Shown piece by piece: positions 10,680-21,786 of a stretch of DNA of 64,000 bases (position 1 is the stretch's first letter; every line of letters begins with the position of its first letter). The stretch is taken from positions 13,720,314 through 13,784,313 of the forward strand of contig NC_090319.1 in NCBI RefSeq assembly GCF_040869045.1. The letters are read 5' to 3'. Source of the DNA: Eurosta solidaginis. Taxonomy: Eukaryota; Arthropoda; Insecta; Diptera; Tephritidae. The notes beneath the pieces are model-generated. The model did no database searches. It was not told the DNA's origin and saw only the letters and a list, made by a program, of their open reading frames with translations. A program made the translations under genes and the position numbers.

Positions 10680-12080
10680 TCGTTCAAATTTTTTGACTTC
10701 GCTATAGCATTTTTAGATCAAATACAACTTTTTTCAAAAGAATTGAAACTTTTTTCAAATCAAAAAAAATATATCTTTTCAAGTCAAATAAAATCCTTTT
10801 CAAATGAAACCTATTCAAGTCAAATGAAACTTTTTTGATTTCGAATTAAACTTTGTTCTTTTCAAATAACTTTTAAATGATTCAACTGAGACCAATATCA
10901 TTTTCGATTTTTTTTTGATATCCTTCCCTATAAGAATTGTATCGCTCCTCATTCTGAGATTTTTACAGGCAACTTTTTCGATGCAAAAAATATTTTCATT
11001 ATCCTAAAAGGGACTTTTTTTATTTGGGCCATTCTATCTCGGCTGTCAGTGCGAAAACGTCCTATCTCAAACATTTTTTTTCAAAAATGCCCTATCTCGT
11101 GATTTGTTTCAAAAACACTCTATCTCAGAATTATTATCATAATTGCCATATCTCACGTAAAAATTTATGCTCATATAGGGCGTATTTCGCAAAAAATGCT
11201 GGGACAGGGATTTTTTGAATAAAAGTGTGAAGTAGTGCGTTCTTGAAACAAAATCTTAAATAGGTTGTATTCCACTCAGAAGTCGATATATAAAGCTACC
11301 ACAGTACACTTTCAATACCACAATAGCTTTTATGGGGTAAAAGCAAGTTTTAAAACCTGTAGATATCATAAGCCGAAAAATAGATTGATTTGATTTGAAA
11401 AAAGTTTCATTTGAAATGAAAAAAGTTTGACTTGTGTTAAAAAAAGTTTCATTTGAAATGAAGAAAGTTTTATTTGACTTGAAAAAAGTTTCAATTGACA
11501 TACAAAAATTTAATTTGATTTGAAAAACGTTTAATTTGTTTTGAAAAAAAGTTGAATCTGATGTGACAAAGTTTCATTTGATTTTGAAAAAAGTTTGATT
11601 TAGAAAATTTTCATTTGTTTGAAAAGTTTCCTTGGATTTGAAATAAGTTTCTTTTGACTTAAAGAAGTTTTATTTGACTGGAAAAAAGCTTCATTTAATT
11701 TAAGATGGTTTCAGTTGATTTGACAAAAGCTCGGTTGATTTGAATAAAGTTTAATTTGGCTTGAAAAAAGTTTCATTTGTCTTGAAAAAAACTTTCATTT
11801 GGCCTAAAAAAAGCTTAATTTGACTTAAAAAAGCTTCCCTTCATTTGAAAAAGTTTCATTTCACCTGAAAAAAGCTTTATACGGCTTGAAAAAAGTTTTA
11901 TTGGTTTGAAAGAGTTTCATTTGGCTTGAAGGAAGCTTCATTTGTCTTGAAAAAATCTTCATCTGGCTTGAAAAAATTTACATTTATTTTAACAAAAGCT
12001 TCATTTAATTTGAAAAAAGTTTAATTTGGCTTGAAAAAAGTTTTATTTGACTTGAAAAACCTTAATTTGACCTGAGAATG
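10680..12080. repeat. inverted minisatellite arms around an 11-kb core
   Basis: The right part (about 11390-12070) is a degenerate minisatellite of about 21-22 bp, unit near TTTGACTTGAAAAAAGTTTCA, some 30 copies. The left part (about 10690-10880) carries the same unit in reverse complement (TCAAATGAAACTTTTT, TTCAAGTCAAATGAAAC). The two flank a core of about 500 bp holding CCTATCTC repeats related to 8990-9260. The layout is that of a foldback element with satellite arms. No transposase frame is seen. Confidence 0.65.
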
Positions 12081-13340
12081 CTATATAAAAGTCGAAAATA
12101 TAAAAATTTTTTTTTAGTTTTTATTTTATCCTAAATATACATACGTTACTTTTCGAACTTTATACATATATAAAGCAACTCTTTTATAATAACATTTGAA
12201 ACTTTAACGATCCCTGGCTTAATATGATTGAGAAAGACTGAGATTTGCATGAAATAAAGTATAAATATATCTTTATAAGGTTTTTTTTTTTTGTGAGTGT
12301 TCTGTATTCTTATATAAACTGAATTTGATTTCGATTTGCAATTAGGTTATCTGTTGTTTTGATAAGTTATGCACATAAGTAATCTCACAAATCAATCAAA
12401 ATCAAATAAGCCCTACTATCGTCTTCATTTAAGAAAAAAAAACGTTGCTTCCGTTTTGAATATTTGTATTGATTCTAAATTTTTAAGTCGTGTTCTGCAC
12501 ACCGTTTTCGGTTGATGTCTTCGGAGTTTTCGTTTTGAAACCATTATAATATATATCATATTATGATGGTCATACGGCACCTGTCATTAGAAATTCTCTT
12601 TCGCGTGAGTCATTCATATAACGATACTTTACTTACCTTCTATGGAAACTTTGTCTAAATCTGACTACAGAGACTATCACATAAACGAAGCAATAAATGC
12701 AAAATTTCTTTGAACACAGAGCCAAATACTTATGTCTTCTGCAGCTAACCTTATAAGACTAGAAGTTACTGGTACGTAGACTAAACAGGCACTGCCCCTG
12801 TTTTCGGATGATCTTCGTTAAAGGTACAAGGATAAGGTAGATCTACTTGAAGACGACCTGAGATCGAGACTTCAACGCCAGAGCTTGTAAAGAGATAATG
12901 CCTCAGACAAAGGTTTGTTTTAAAGATGAATACTTGGCTTGGATTGGTTAACTGAACAACCCCATTTAATGTTGGCTGCACTTGCTAACGAAAAATCAAT
13001 CACAATAAATTTTTGGACACCCATGCCTTTGATACTCGATCCTGATATTGCAAACGCGTTTGTGTGGAGGGTGATAAGGGATCATGCTGGAAGTGACCAT
13101 AAATAAATCACATACGACCCCAATAACGACAGGACCGAAGCCCCCGACGCTACTGTTGAAGAGATCATATGTTGTGTGTGCCACGCCCGCAACACCACAA
13201 TGTTATACGAAAGTATACAGGTAGAACAATAAAATTGCAGTGTACGAAGACTGGCAATCCACTCGTGTGTAAGATGCCATATGTACTAGAACATGCCGGA
13301 ACATACAAAAGAGACAAAACGCTTTCGATCCCGCCATAAA
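12081..13340. other. non-coding or unrecognised intronic DNA
   Basis: AT-rich to about 12480, then more mixed sequence. Two short minus-strand frames (12981-12781 and 13184-12996) show no motif I can place. They may be remnants of a mobile element. Confidence 0.4.
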
Positions 13341-13344
13341 ATTA

Positions 13345-14707
13345 AGCAAACTTACTGATGGGAATTATACTCAATTCCAAATTAAGCTGGAGCTCTGGTC
13401 TGGTCGAATGCGCTAGACAAAAAGAGTAATCAACAGAGGATCGGGAAGATACAAAGGCTGGCATGCCTGGGAATGTCAGGCGCCTTTAGCAGCGCACCTC
13501 AGGAAGCGCTAAATGTAATTTTTCACTAGACGCCTCTACAAGTCTTCGTGCAGGGATAAGCCGCTAGAGGAGCTCTACGACTAAGAGAATCCAACATGTG
13601 GAAAACAGCTAAGCACGGACACGCGACGATTCTGGACGATATGACGAAGGGGTAATTAAACAGAATAATAACCGACCTAACATTCAAAACAGGCCACATC
13701 ACAGGGGTTTTGGACTTCCAAGTTCAGAACATACGATATCCTTCAAGGGAGAAATGGGAAGTAGGCCTAGACCACCGCAGGGGCATCATAATATACACCG
13801 ACGGCTCGAAAATGGAAAAGGGAACTGGGGCTGGGATGTACTCAACACATCTACAGTTTTGCCAATCATTCCGACTTCCTGACGCATTCATTGTATTCCA
13901 AGCAGAGGTCTTTGCTATAGACAGAGCGGCAAAGGCAAAGCTGCTCCAAGATAGTGCGGTCTCCAACACCGACGTTACAATCTTTGTTGAGAGCCAAGCC
14001 GCCTTAAGAGCAATAGAGTCCAACATGATAAAATCGGACATCGCGCGGAGGTGTAGAGCCTCTCTGGCATCTATAAGTCATCTCAATGTCTCCCTTTGCT
14101 GGGTCCCTGGGCACAGCGGCATTGAAGGGAATGAACTCGCGGATGAGATGGCTTAGACATAAGTGAGGTGGACAGCTCCGTTCGACCACCGCTGAGATAT
14201 CTCCTAGGGAGAATCGACGAATATGAAAACAGGGCAACGGACTTGCTTTGGACCAATATGGTTGACTGCGAAGTCTCAAGGTCCTTATGGCCACGCTTGC
14301 ATAGGAAATGCACCAACGTCCTTCTCAAACTGAAGAAATCTGCGGTGAGGGTACTTACGGGTGTCATCCCAGATCATTGTGCTATCGCACCAATGCTCTG
14401 ACGGTGGCGAATACCAACAAGCTCCCTCTGCAGAAGCTGTCAGGATGAGGAGGAACCGGAGTCGATCTACCACTTTCTCTGCCAATGTCCGGCGCTTCAA
14501 AAAAGAAGGCGCAGATTTCTGGGCTCACGCTTCTTCGATAGCCTGGCAGAGGTTGGGAAGGTGGATGTCTCGCTTCTTCTTGGGTTCATCAGGGCAAGTG
14601 GTTCGTTGAGGACCACTAGGAGCTAAACACATTTTTCGTCACCAAAATGTCTCCGAGTGGAAGTTTGGGTAACACTCACGCACGCCCTCTTAACCTAACC
14701 TAACCTA
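13345..14707 (+). mobile_element. 5'-truncated I/LOA-type LINE, RNase H and 3' end
   Basis: Upstream broken frames give KIQRLACLGMSGAF-like sequence (C-terminal reverse-transcriptase region). Bases 13710-14156 encode an RNase H domain: IIYTDGSKM, VFQAEVFAID, VESQAALRAIES and WVPGHSGIEGNELAD, so the D, E, D acid positions and the terminal D are present in place. A stop follows at ADEMA. The downstream C-terminal region continues in other frames (DEEEPESIYHFLCQCPAL, a Cys-His-Cys motif, then RFLGSRFFD) to about 14620. The 3' end is CTTAACCTAACCTAACCTAC. It is dead as a coding unit because of frameshifts and 5' truncation. Confidence 0.8.
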
Positions 14708-15902
14708 CTGATGGGAAAAGCTTTGTAAAGAAGTGGATCATGATTCTTGGAGAAAACTCCGTTCCACGTTATCAAACGATGGATAGCGACAAGATGCGAA
14801 ACTTAGCAGATGCTCTGTAGCTCACTCTAGCAAACAGAGAGAGCGACAAGTCAGCCGATCACGGTAAAAAACAAGGATACTGCTGGAGCAATGAAATTGT
14901 GGAGCTGCACAGAGTATGACACTGAATGCGAAAACTGACAACAGAATATTTTTTAACGTACGAAAGAGCTGAAAAAGCTTCTTGAAGAAGCGGATCGCGA
15001 TTCGTGGGGACAAGAGTACAAACTAGGAATGGAAAACTACGGCCATTTCAACAAACGCTGTAAACGACCAGATCCGAAATATGGCAGATGCTCTATTCCT
15101 CACTCGAGTAAACAGAGCAAAATGGTCGCCGTTCGCGAATATCACGACCTGATGGGATATCCGTAGTAGCATTTTTGCATGGTCTAAGGGCTAAAAAACT
15201 GATGGAGAGTCTCATGGACTATGGCCACAATGAGTCTATGTGAGGTCTTTAATGAATAGCGATTGGAAGCGGCCACTAAAAAAGGAATAGACAAGAGACG
15301 CCAAAGCAAAGGTTGCAAATGCTGGAAGAAAAGCCGATAAGGCCTGTCACTAAGCTCTTCCAATCTGGTCATGTTCGATGCGCTTAAGCATACATATCTA
15401 CATTGAGGGACCACCCAAAAGATCGTTGGGTCATCTATGAAGCAAATCAAGGACAGCGAAAACTGACAATAACAGGCGAAGCAGCCCAGAGATTGCTGCT
15501 AGATCCTGACTTCTGGAACTCCACTTAAGAAAGCCCTCATGGCTAACACATGCAAAAAAGCGCTCTTTTGTCGCTTTCGCAGATGGGGCTTGGCAAGCTC
15601 ACCTTCTCAAACCACTTTCAACGGGCTTGCGAGAATAGTGAGTACGCCATAGCGAATTTGATCCGATTAATAACAAACATAAGCGGGATAAACCCATATA
15701 CATACGTATGTATATGCTGCGTACATCCGCTTCGGTTCAAAACTGTGGTATGGTGTAGAAATCAGGGCGGATGCAATGCTATTTCGGAGAAAATACCGAT
15801 CAGCTATCACCTCGGTGCAACAAATACATAGGGGCATTATGAACTGCTTCAGCTTATTGCACGGGTTCCGCAAATGTTCTTCTGGTCGTTGTGGGGACTA
15901 TA

Positions 15903-16846
15903 CACTCAGAGAAAAACGCCGTTCTAAAATCCAGTACCACCGGACTCAATTCAAACTTTTCATGTTCTTACTTTTTTGTTCTTGAAAAACGAACGATCTG
16001 TTCTCAAAACAACAACCTTGTTCTTGAACTGACAACCATTTTCTTGAAAAGAGAACGGTTGGTCTTAAAATATGAACAAATGTTATATTAATGAGAACAA
16101 TGTTCTTCAATTAAGTTCAAGAAAAAGGAAACGGTATAATTCTTGTGTAGTACAATGTTAAATACAACATTTGGCACAAGCTGTCAAGCGGTTGTAGTGG
16201 CCCAGTGGCTATGATGTTGCGGTTGCGATCATGTGCAGCGAGTTCGATCGCCGTCAAACTCTAAAGTTTTGTAAAACAATTTTTTTAACTCTTATTTTTC
16301 GTTCAGCTCCATTCACATATGGACAGGTAATTCTGAAGCTTGTTATGAAATGTTTTAAATATATATTCAGATTGCATCATCAAATAAGAAAAATTTCTCG
16401 ATAAGAAAAATATATGAAAAAATGCATATTGTGCGTTTCTTCAAACCGTTTTGGAATTTTAATAATAATTTGTTTTGTTATTTTTATTAATGACAAAAAA
16501 ATAAATTAATGGGTACTCCTTGAAAATATTACTTTCCCCCCAAAGATCAAGCACAAGCCGTTCTTGAATTGAGACCGAAAACTGCTAAATCGACCATAAA
16601 TCGTTCTCGAAAAGTGAGAACGAAAAATTTTAAATCAAGCCCAAGTATTGCTTGAGATGGGCACAGAAGGTTTACACATCAATACCAAAGTGGTCAGAAA
16701 ATACGAACGGTGTGCTTGGAAAAACTGTTCTTAAAACAAGCCCATCGGTCACGAGTTAAGAAAAAACGTACTTAACAGACTTGTCAACGAATGTTCTTAA
16801 TTTTGAACTTGCTTAGTTCGTTTTACAACGATTTTTTCTCTGAGTG
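15903..16846. mobile_element. 944-bp terminal-inverted-repeat element with TA target duplication
   Basis: It begins CACTCAGAGAAAAA and ends TTTTTTCTCTGAGTG, flanked on both sides by TA. Subterminal sequence repeats GTTCTTGAA or GTTCTC motifs in both orientations. No transposase frame is found. TA duplication suggests mobilisation by a Tc1/mariner-like or similar transposase. Non-autonomous. Confidence 0.8.
16191..16258 (+). repeat. tRNA-like segment inside the 944-bp element
   Basis: TGGCCCAGTGGC (16198-16209) fits a pol III A box and GAGTTCGATCGCC (16240-16252) a B box, about 40 bp apart. The paired stems of a real tRNA are not convincing, so this is a tRNA-derived SINE head rather than a tRNA gene. 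It sits mid-element, as if a SINE had inserted into it. Confidence 0.55.
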
Positions 16847-17375
16847 TACCAATCACCTTATCGGTGAAAGAAGTAGCCAAGAGTGTGCAAAGGGAATCGA
16901 ACATCGACATCGCAGAGCAGCAGGAAAGTGGTCCAGTGAACAATTCTACGAGTTGGGTTCATGGTGGGGGATAGAGGGGTTCACTTCTTTTTGACCCAAT
17001 TTCTAACTTGAAGCGACTACTTCCGTACATCTCTGCACAGAAGTGTAATGGTGCAAAAAGACGAATGGTCGATACTAGAAGCACATAGACCTGCGCCACT
17101 GCGACTGATAAAGACTCGTCAATTACACAACTTTGCCGAATCTTCATTAAAATTATGCAACGACGATTTCTTTTTTTTTTTTTGGAAATTTCACACCAAG
17201 ATGGAATCTAAATTACAGTGACTTGATTCTGCCAGCAAGTTCTCAATTGCAGCCAGACAAAACCAAAAAAAAAAAAAAACAACCAGCGAAAATCGAACAA
17301 AACGAAAATAAGTAAACCATAAATTATGAAACTTGTTTAACTTATAAACGAAAAAACAAAGGCAAGTTTACTCAC

Positions 17376-17719
17376 TGTTGTCCACCGCCAGCAGCCAATA
17401 AATCCCAAAATGTGCCTATCAAAGGTAAACCTTTGGGTCTTGGTAATTTCCGATCTGCTTCCGTTTCATATTTCGGCTTTTGTTGTTGCCAAATTGCCAT
17501 GCATGGCGCTAAAGGTGCTGTTGTTGTTGTTGTTGCTGCCGCTGCTGCTGCTGCTGTGATTGAAATTGTTTGTGATTGTGATGTTTGTGAAGAAAATTGA
17601 CGTTTGACGTTCAACCGGCATTTGTTATGATGATGACTCTGGCCGAAGAAGATGAGTACGAGTCGCAACCAAAAGGCGCGCAAAGCATTTGCCACCGTCG
17701 CTGATAACGAATTCAGCAT
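17376..17719 (-). CDS. sad: shadow (Cyp315a1) exon 1: mitochondrial presequence and P450 hinge
   Basis: First coding exon of the mitochondrial ecdysteroid C2-hydroxylase, which converts 2-deoxyecdysone to ecdysone in the prothoracic gland (established for the Drosophila Halloween gene shadow). ATG at 17719 is the first ATG after an in-frame stop. Residues 1-84 hold no Asp or Glu but several Arg, Lys and hydrophobics, as in a matrix-targeting presequence, and include poly-Ala and poly-Thr runs (about 56-67). Then KLPRPKGLPLIGTFWDLLAAGG (91-112) is the proline-rich hinge, matching the remembered Drosophila PRVKGLPVVGTLVDLIAAGG. The exon ends on two bases of a Gln codon at CA|GTGAGTAAAC, in phase with exon 2. 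The next exon is 15.4 kb away. The P450 core and the heme-binding Cys exon lie off the left edge. Confidence 0.93.
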
Positions 17720-18410
17720 TACCACGAGCGCGTGTTGTATCGATTTTAAATGACAGTTGGAATTTTACTTGTTTTTTTACACTTCTTGAGTCAAGCTTTA
17801 AGAGCTACGAGCGCAGCTTTGAGGTGACGGTTGTCACGGGCTTGAATATGCGCTGGATATGCTGATTGCTGATGATTGGGTGAAGTTTGTTGTGCGAACT
17901 GTGAGCGCGTTAATGGGGTGATGACTATGCGTGTATTTGTGTGTGCGTTTATGCATGTGTGTAGGTAGGAGCAATGCAAATGCTGTTTCGGCAAAACACA
18001 AAATTTTATTTTTATATTATTTTTTTTATTGCAAATTTTTACTTTGTTACTGCTCGCTTTTTTTCTTTCGCTTGTTAAAAAACGCGTACTCATAAATTTA
18101 AGGAACGAATTAAGTTGCGTTGGTTAATGAAAAAATATATAAATAAATAAATCCATTTAAATATGTAATTTTATACCCAGCTGTGCTAAATTTGTTCTTC
18201 TCGGGTCTAACGAGACAGACTTACCTTATGCAATTACATGCATACATATGCAAGTAAAAAAAAAATAATTTGCAAGTTTTATTAGTTATTTTCTTCTTTT
18301 TGTTTTTGTTGTTGACTTTAAAACCAACTACAAACCTATTTGACAAAATTACTCTTTTTTTTTTGAGAGAGAATATGTCATAGCAAATTTTTGTGGAGAT
18401 TGATTTATAC
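17720..18410 (-). promoter_or_regulatory. upstream region of shadow (5' UTR and promoter expected here)
   Basis: About 1 kb separates the shadow ATG from the repeat copy at 18773, so the transcription start is probably within it unless a 5' non-coding exon lies further right. I see no convincing TATA box plus initiator pair. Poly-T and poly-A tracts at 18000-18030 and 18255-18370 are the main features. Confidence 0.35.
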
Positions 18411-18559
18411 AGGGGCGGAAACTGTTATTCCTTTTATAATAAAATTCCTTGCAAAACTATTAATTTTGGACTTTTAATATATTTGGATTAAGACAAAAAT
18501 TATTTTCGGATTTTTATTACCTGAGGCCAATAGAATTATTTAAACTCGGACTTTTAAAA

Positions 18560-18660
18560 ATAAAAGTCCGGCTTGATAACAAAGAAACGGCTTATCCGAA
18601 ATAAATATTTTTTTTTTAATTCGGATAAGCCGTTTCTTTGTTAATAAGCCGGACTTTTAT
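18560..18660. repeat. 41-bp-arm hairpin (palindromic element)
   Basis: Left arm 18560-18600 (ATAAAAGTCCGGCTTGATAA onward) pairs with right arm 18620-18660; one mismatch (GCTTGATAAC against GTTAATAAGC), loop of 19 nt, mostly T. AAAGTCCG recurs outside the arms at 18545 and 18678, and GGACTTTTA at 18463 and 18745, so this is likely the middle of a larger miniature element of roughly 18410-18770. Confidence 0.8.
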
Positions 18661-18889
18661 TGTGGCTTTAAAAAATAAAAGTCCGGATTTAACTAGTTCT
18701 ATCGGACACAAAAAATAAAAATACAGATTTTACATTTATATATGGACTTTTATGGAAAAAGTTCTAAAAATAACAAGTAAGGAAGGTTAAGTTCGTGTGT
18801 AACCGAACATTACATACTCAGTTGAGAGATATGGTGGCAACATAAGGGAAAATAACCATGTAGGAAACGGAACCGAGGGTAACCCTGGA

Positions 18890-20720
18890 ATGTGTTTGTA
18901 TGACATGTGTATCAAATGAAAGGTATTAAAGAGTATTTTAGAAGGGACTGGACCTTAGTTTTATAGGTGGTCGCCTTTTCGAGAGATCGCCATAAAGGTG
19001 GACCAGGGGTGACTCTAGAATGCGTTTGTACAATATGGGTATGAAACGAAAGGTATTAATGAGTATTTTAAAAGGGAGTGGGCCTTAGTTCTATAGGTGG
19101 ACGCCTTCTCGAGATATCGCCATAAAGGTGGACCAGGGGTGACCCTAGAATTTGTTTTTACGATATGGGTATCAAATGAAAGGGGTTAATGAACATTTTA
19201 AAAGGGAGTGGGCCTTAGTTCTATAGATGGACGCCTTTTCGAGATATCGCCATAAAGGTGGACCAGGGGTGACTCTAGAATTTGTTTGTACGATATAGGT
19301 ATCAAATGAAAGGTGTTAATGAGTATTTTAAAAGGGAGTGATCCTTAGTTCCATAGGTGGACGCCGTTTCGAGATATCGCCATAAAGGTGGACCAGGGGT
19401 GACTCTAGAACTTGTTTGTACAATATGGGTATGAAACGAAAGGTATTAATGAGTATTTTAAAAGGGAGTGGGCCTTAGTTCTATAGGTGGACGCCTTCTC
19501 GAGATATAGCCATAAAGGGTGACTCTAGAATTTGTTTGTTCGATATGGGTATCACATGAAAGGGGTTAATGAGCATTTTAAAAGGGAGTGGGCCTTAGTT
19601 CTATAGGTGAACGCCTTTTCGAGATATCGCCATAAAGGTGGACCAGGGGTGACTCTAGAATGCGTTTGTACAATATGGGTATGAAACGAAAGGTATTAAT
19701 GAGTATTTTAAAAGGGAGTGGGCCTTAGTTCTATAGGTGGACGCCTTCTCGAGATATCGCCATAAAGGTGGACCAGGGGTGACCCTAGAATTTGTTTTTA
19801 CGATATGGGTATCAAATGAAAGGGGTTAATGAACATTTTAAAAGGGAGTGGGCCTTAGTTCTATAGGTGGACGCCTTTTCGAGATATCGCCATAAAGGTG
19901 GACCAGGGGTGACTCTAGAATTTGTTTGTACGATATAGGTATCAAATGAAAGGTGTTAATGAGTATTTTAAAAGGGAGTGATCCTTAGTTCCATAGGTGG
20001 ACGCCGTTTCGAGATATCGCCATAAAGGTGGACCAGGGGTGACCCTAGAATTTGTTTGTACGATATGGGTATCAAAAGAAAGGGGTTAATGAACATTTTA
20101 AAAGGGAGTGGGCCTTAGTTCTATAGGTGGACGCCTTTTCGAGATATCGCCATAAAGGTGGAACAGGGGTGACCCTAGAATTTTTTTGTACGATATGGGT
20201 ATCAAATGAAAGGGGTTAATGAACATTTTAAAAGGGAGTGGGCCTTAGTTCTATAGGTGGACGCCTTTTCGAGATATCGCCATAAAGGTAGACCAGGGGT
20301 GACTCTAGAATTTGTTTGTACGATATAGGTATCAAATGAAAGGTGTTAATGAGTATTTTAAAAGGGAGTGATCCTTAGTTCCATAGGTGGACGCCGTTTC
20401 GAGATATCGCCATAAAGGTGGACCAGGGGTGACCTTAGAATTTGTTTGTACGATATGGGTATCACATGAAAGGGGTTAATGAGCATTTTAAAAGGGAGTG
20501 GGCCTTAGTTCTATAGGCGAACGCCTTTTCGAGATATCGCCATAAAGGTGGACCAGGGGTGACTCTAGAATGCGTTTGTACAATATGGGTATGAAACGAA
20601 AGGTATTAATGAGTATTTTAAAAGGGAGTGGGCCTTAGTTCTATAGGTGGACGCCTTCTCGAGATATAGCAATAAAGGGTGACTCTAGAATGTGTTTGTA
20701 CGATATGGGTATCAAATTAA
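18890..20720 (+). repeat. 130-bp tandem array with higher-order structure
   Basis: A marker in each unit recurs at 19021, 19151, 19281, 19411, 19531, 19661, 19791, 19921, 20051, 20181, 20311, 20441, 20571 and 20691: spacing 130 bp, except two short units of 120 bp (19411 to 19531 and 20571 to 20691). Variant order repeats: the units at 19021, 19151, 19281 are matched by those at 19661, 19791, 19921, giving a 640-bp higher-order repeat of five units. The unit at 19281 (CGATATAGG with ATCCTTAGTTCC) recurs at 19921 and 20311. Amplification was therefore by block duplication. Confidence 0.85.
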
Positions 20721-21551
20721 AGGTATTAATGAGGCTTTTAAAAGGGAGTGGTGGTAGTTGTATAGGTGAAGGCGTTTTCCAGATATGGACCAAAATGGTG
20801 ACCAGGGTGACCCAGAACATCATCTGTTGGATACCGCTAATTTATTTATATATATAATACCACGAACAGTATTCCTGTCAAGATTTCAAGGGTTTTTTCT
20901 TCGACCTGCAGAACTTTTTCATTTCATTCTACTTAACATGTTTCATCCCTTTTTCGTATTTGGTATAGAATTGTGGCATTTTTTTCGTTTTTCGTTATTT
21001 TCGATATCGAAAAAGTGGGCGTGTGAACTGAGTTTAGTAAAGATATATCGATTTTTGCTCAAGTTATCGTGTTAACGGCCGAGCGGAAGGACAGACGGTG
21101 GACTGTGTATAAAAACTGGGCGTGGCTTCAACCGATTTCGCCCTTTTTCACAGAAATAAGTTATCGTCCCAGAATCTAAGCCCCTACCAAATTTCACAAG
21201 GATTGGTAAATTTTTGTTCGACTTATGGCGTTAAAAGTATCCTAGACGAATTAAATGAAAAAGGGCGGAGCCACGCCCATTTTGAAATTTTCTTTTATTT
21301 TTGCATTTTGTTGCACCATATCATTACTGGAGTTGAATGTTGACATAATTTACTTATATACTGTAAAGATATTAAATTTTTTGTTAAAATTTGACTTTAA
21401 AAAAAATTTTTTTAAAGGTGGGCGTGGTCGTTCTCCGATTTTGCTAATTTTTATTAAATATACATATAGTAATAGGACTAACGTTCCTGCCAAATTTCAT
21501 CATGATATCTTCAACGACTGCCAAATTACAGCTTGCAAAACTTTTAAATTA

Positions 21552-21786
21552 AAATTAGAATTAAAAGGAATATAAACAAAAAGGCAACTCTTAGAGACCA
21601 ATTGTACAGCGAACAACGGGACATTCATATGGCTTAGCAGCTAAAGGCTTGCACTGATATGAATGTTGGAGATTCGAGTTCAACGCTCAGCTCCCGAAAA
21701 GCTAGCTGATGAAGAAGTGGAATTCAGAAACATGTCCTAGTAACCATCGCCGTTTGTAAACTTACAATTTTTCTCTAATATCAATT
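21552..21786 (+). mobile_element. 235-bp tRNA-like retroposon inside copy C
   Basis: Flanked by a perfect 12-bp duplication ACTTTTAAATTA (21540-21551 and 21787-21798) and absent from the other repeat copies at this point. It contains TGGCTTAGCAGCTAAAGG (A-box-like) and GAGATTCGAGTTCAACGC (B-box-like) about 35 bp apart. It is a different family from the 360-bp SINE. Confidence 0.75.

Larger units (their letters stand above)
14720..17145 (+). pseudogene. R1-like LINE remnant, interrupted by a 944-bp element
   Basis: Broken frames follow LINE ORF2 order: WEKLCKEVDHDSW-like and LLEEADRDSWGQEYKLGM-like segments (before the RT core), ALLSLSQMGL and the palm-to-thumb region near 15560-15640, YGAEIRADAMLFRRKYRSAI near 15745-15800, and FFLTQFLT-like C-terminal sequence near 16985-17010 after the inserted element. 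There are many stops and frameshifts. The insertion at 15903-16846 separates the last two segments. Assignment to R1 rather than another RNase H-less clade is from the C-terminal HxTQxLT pattern and is tentative. Confidence 0.55.
1957..17375 (-). other. shadow intron 1 (15,419 bp), packed with mobile DNA
   Basis: Defined by the exon 1 donor CA|GTGAGTAAAC and the exon 2 acceptor TTGTTGTAG|A. It contains the repeat copies at 2734-4435 and 10097-10615, a SINE at 5394-5759, a nested two-exon gene at 6551-5880, inverted minisatellite arms at about 10.7-12.1 kb, an I/LOA-like LINE tail ending near 14707 and an R1-like LINE split by a 944-bp element. The part nearest exon 1 (17150-17375) is low-complexity T- and A-rich DNA. 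Confidence 0.85.

Noticed and set aside
12781..13184. Two minus-strand frames considered as a missing shadow exon or other gene
   Set aside because: Exons 1 to 3 already join without a gap in the protein, and no family motif is present.
14004..14367. Minus-strand frames over the RNase H region
   Set aside because: Shadows of the plus-strand LINE coding sequence.
17412..17600. Plus-strand frame with poly-Val and poly-Ala
   Set aside because: Antisense of the poly-Ala/Thr coding run of shadow exon 1.
18890..20720. Regular repeat array as a CRISPR
   Set aside because: Units are contiguous 130-bp tandem copies without spacers, in a fly genome.
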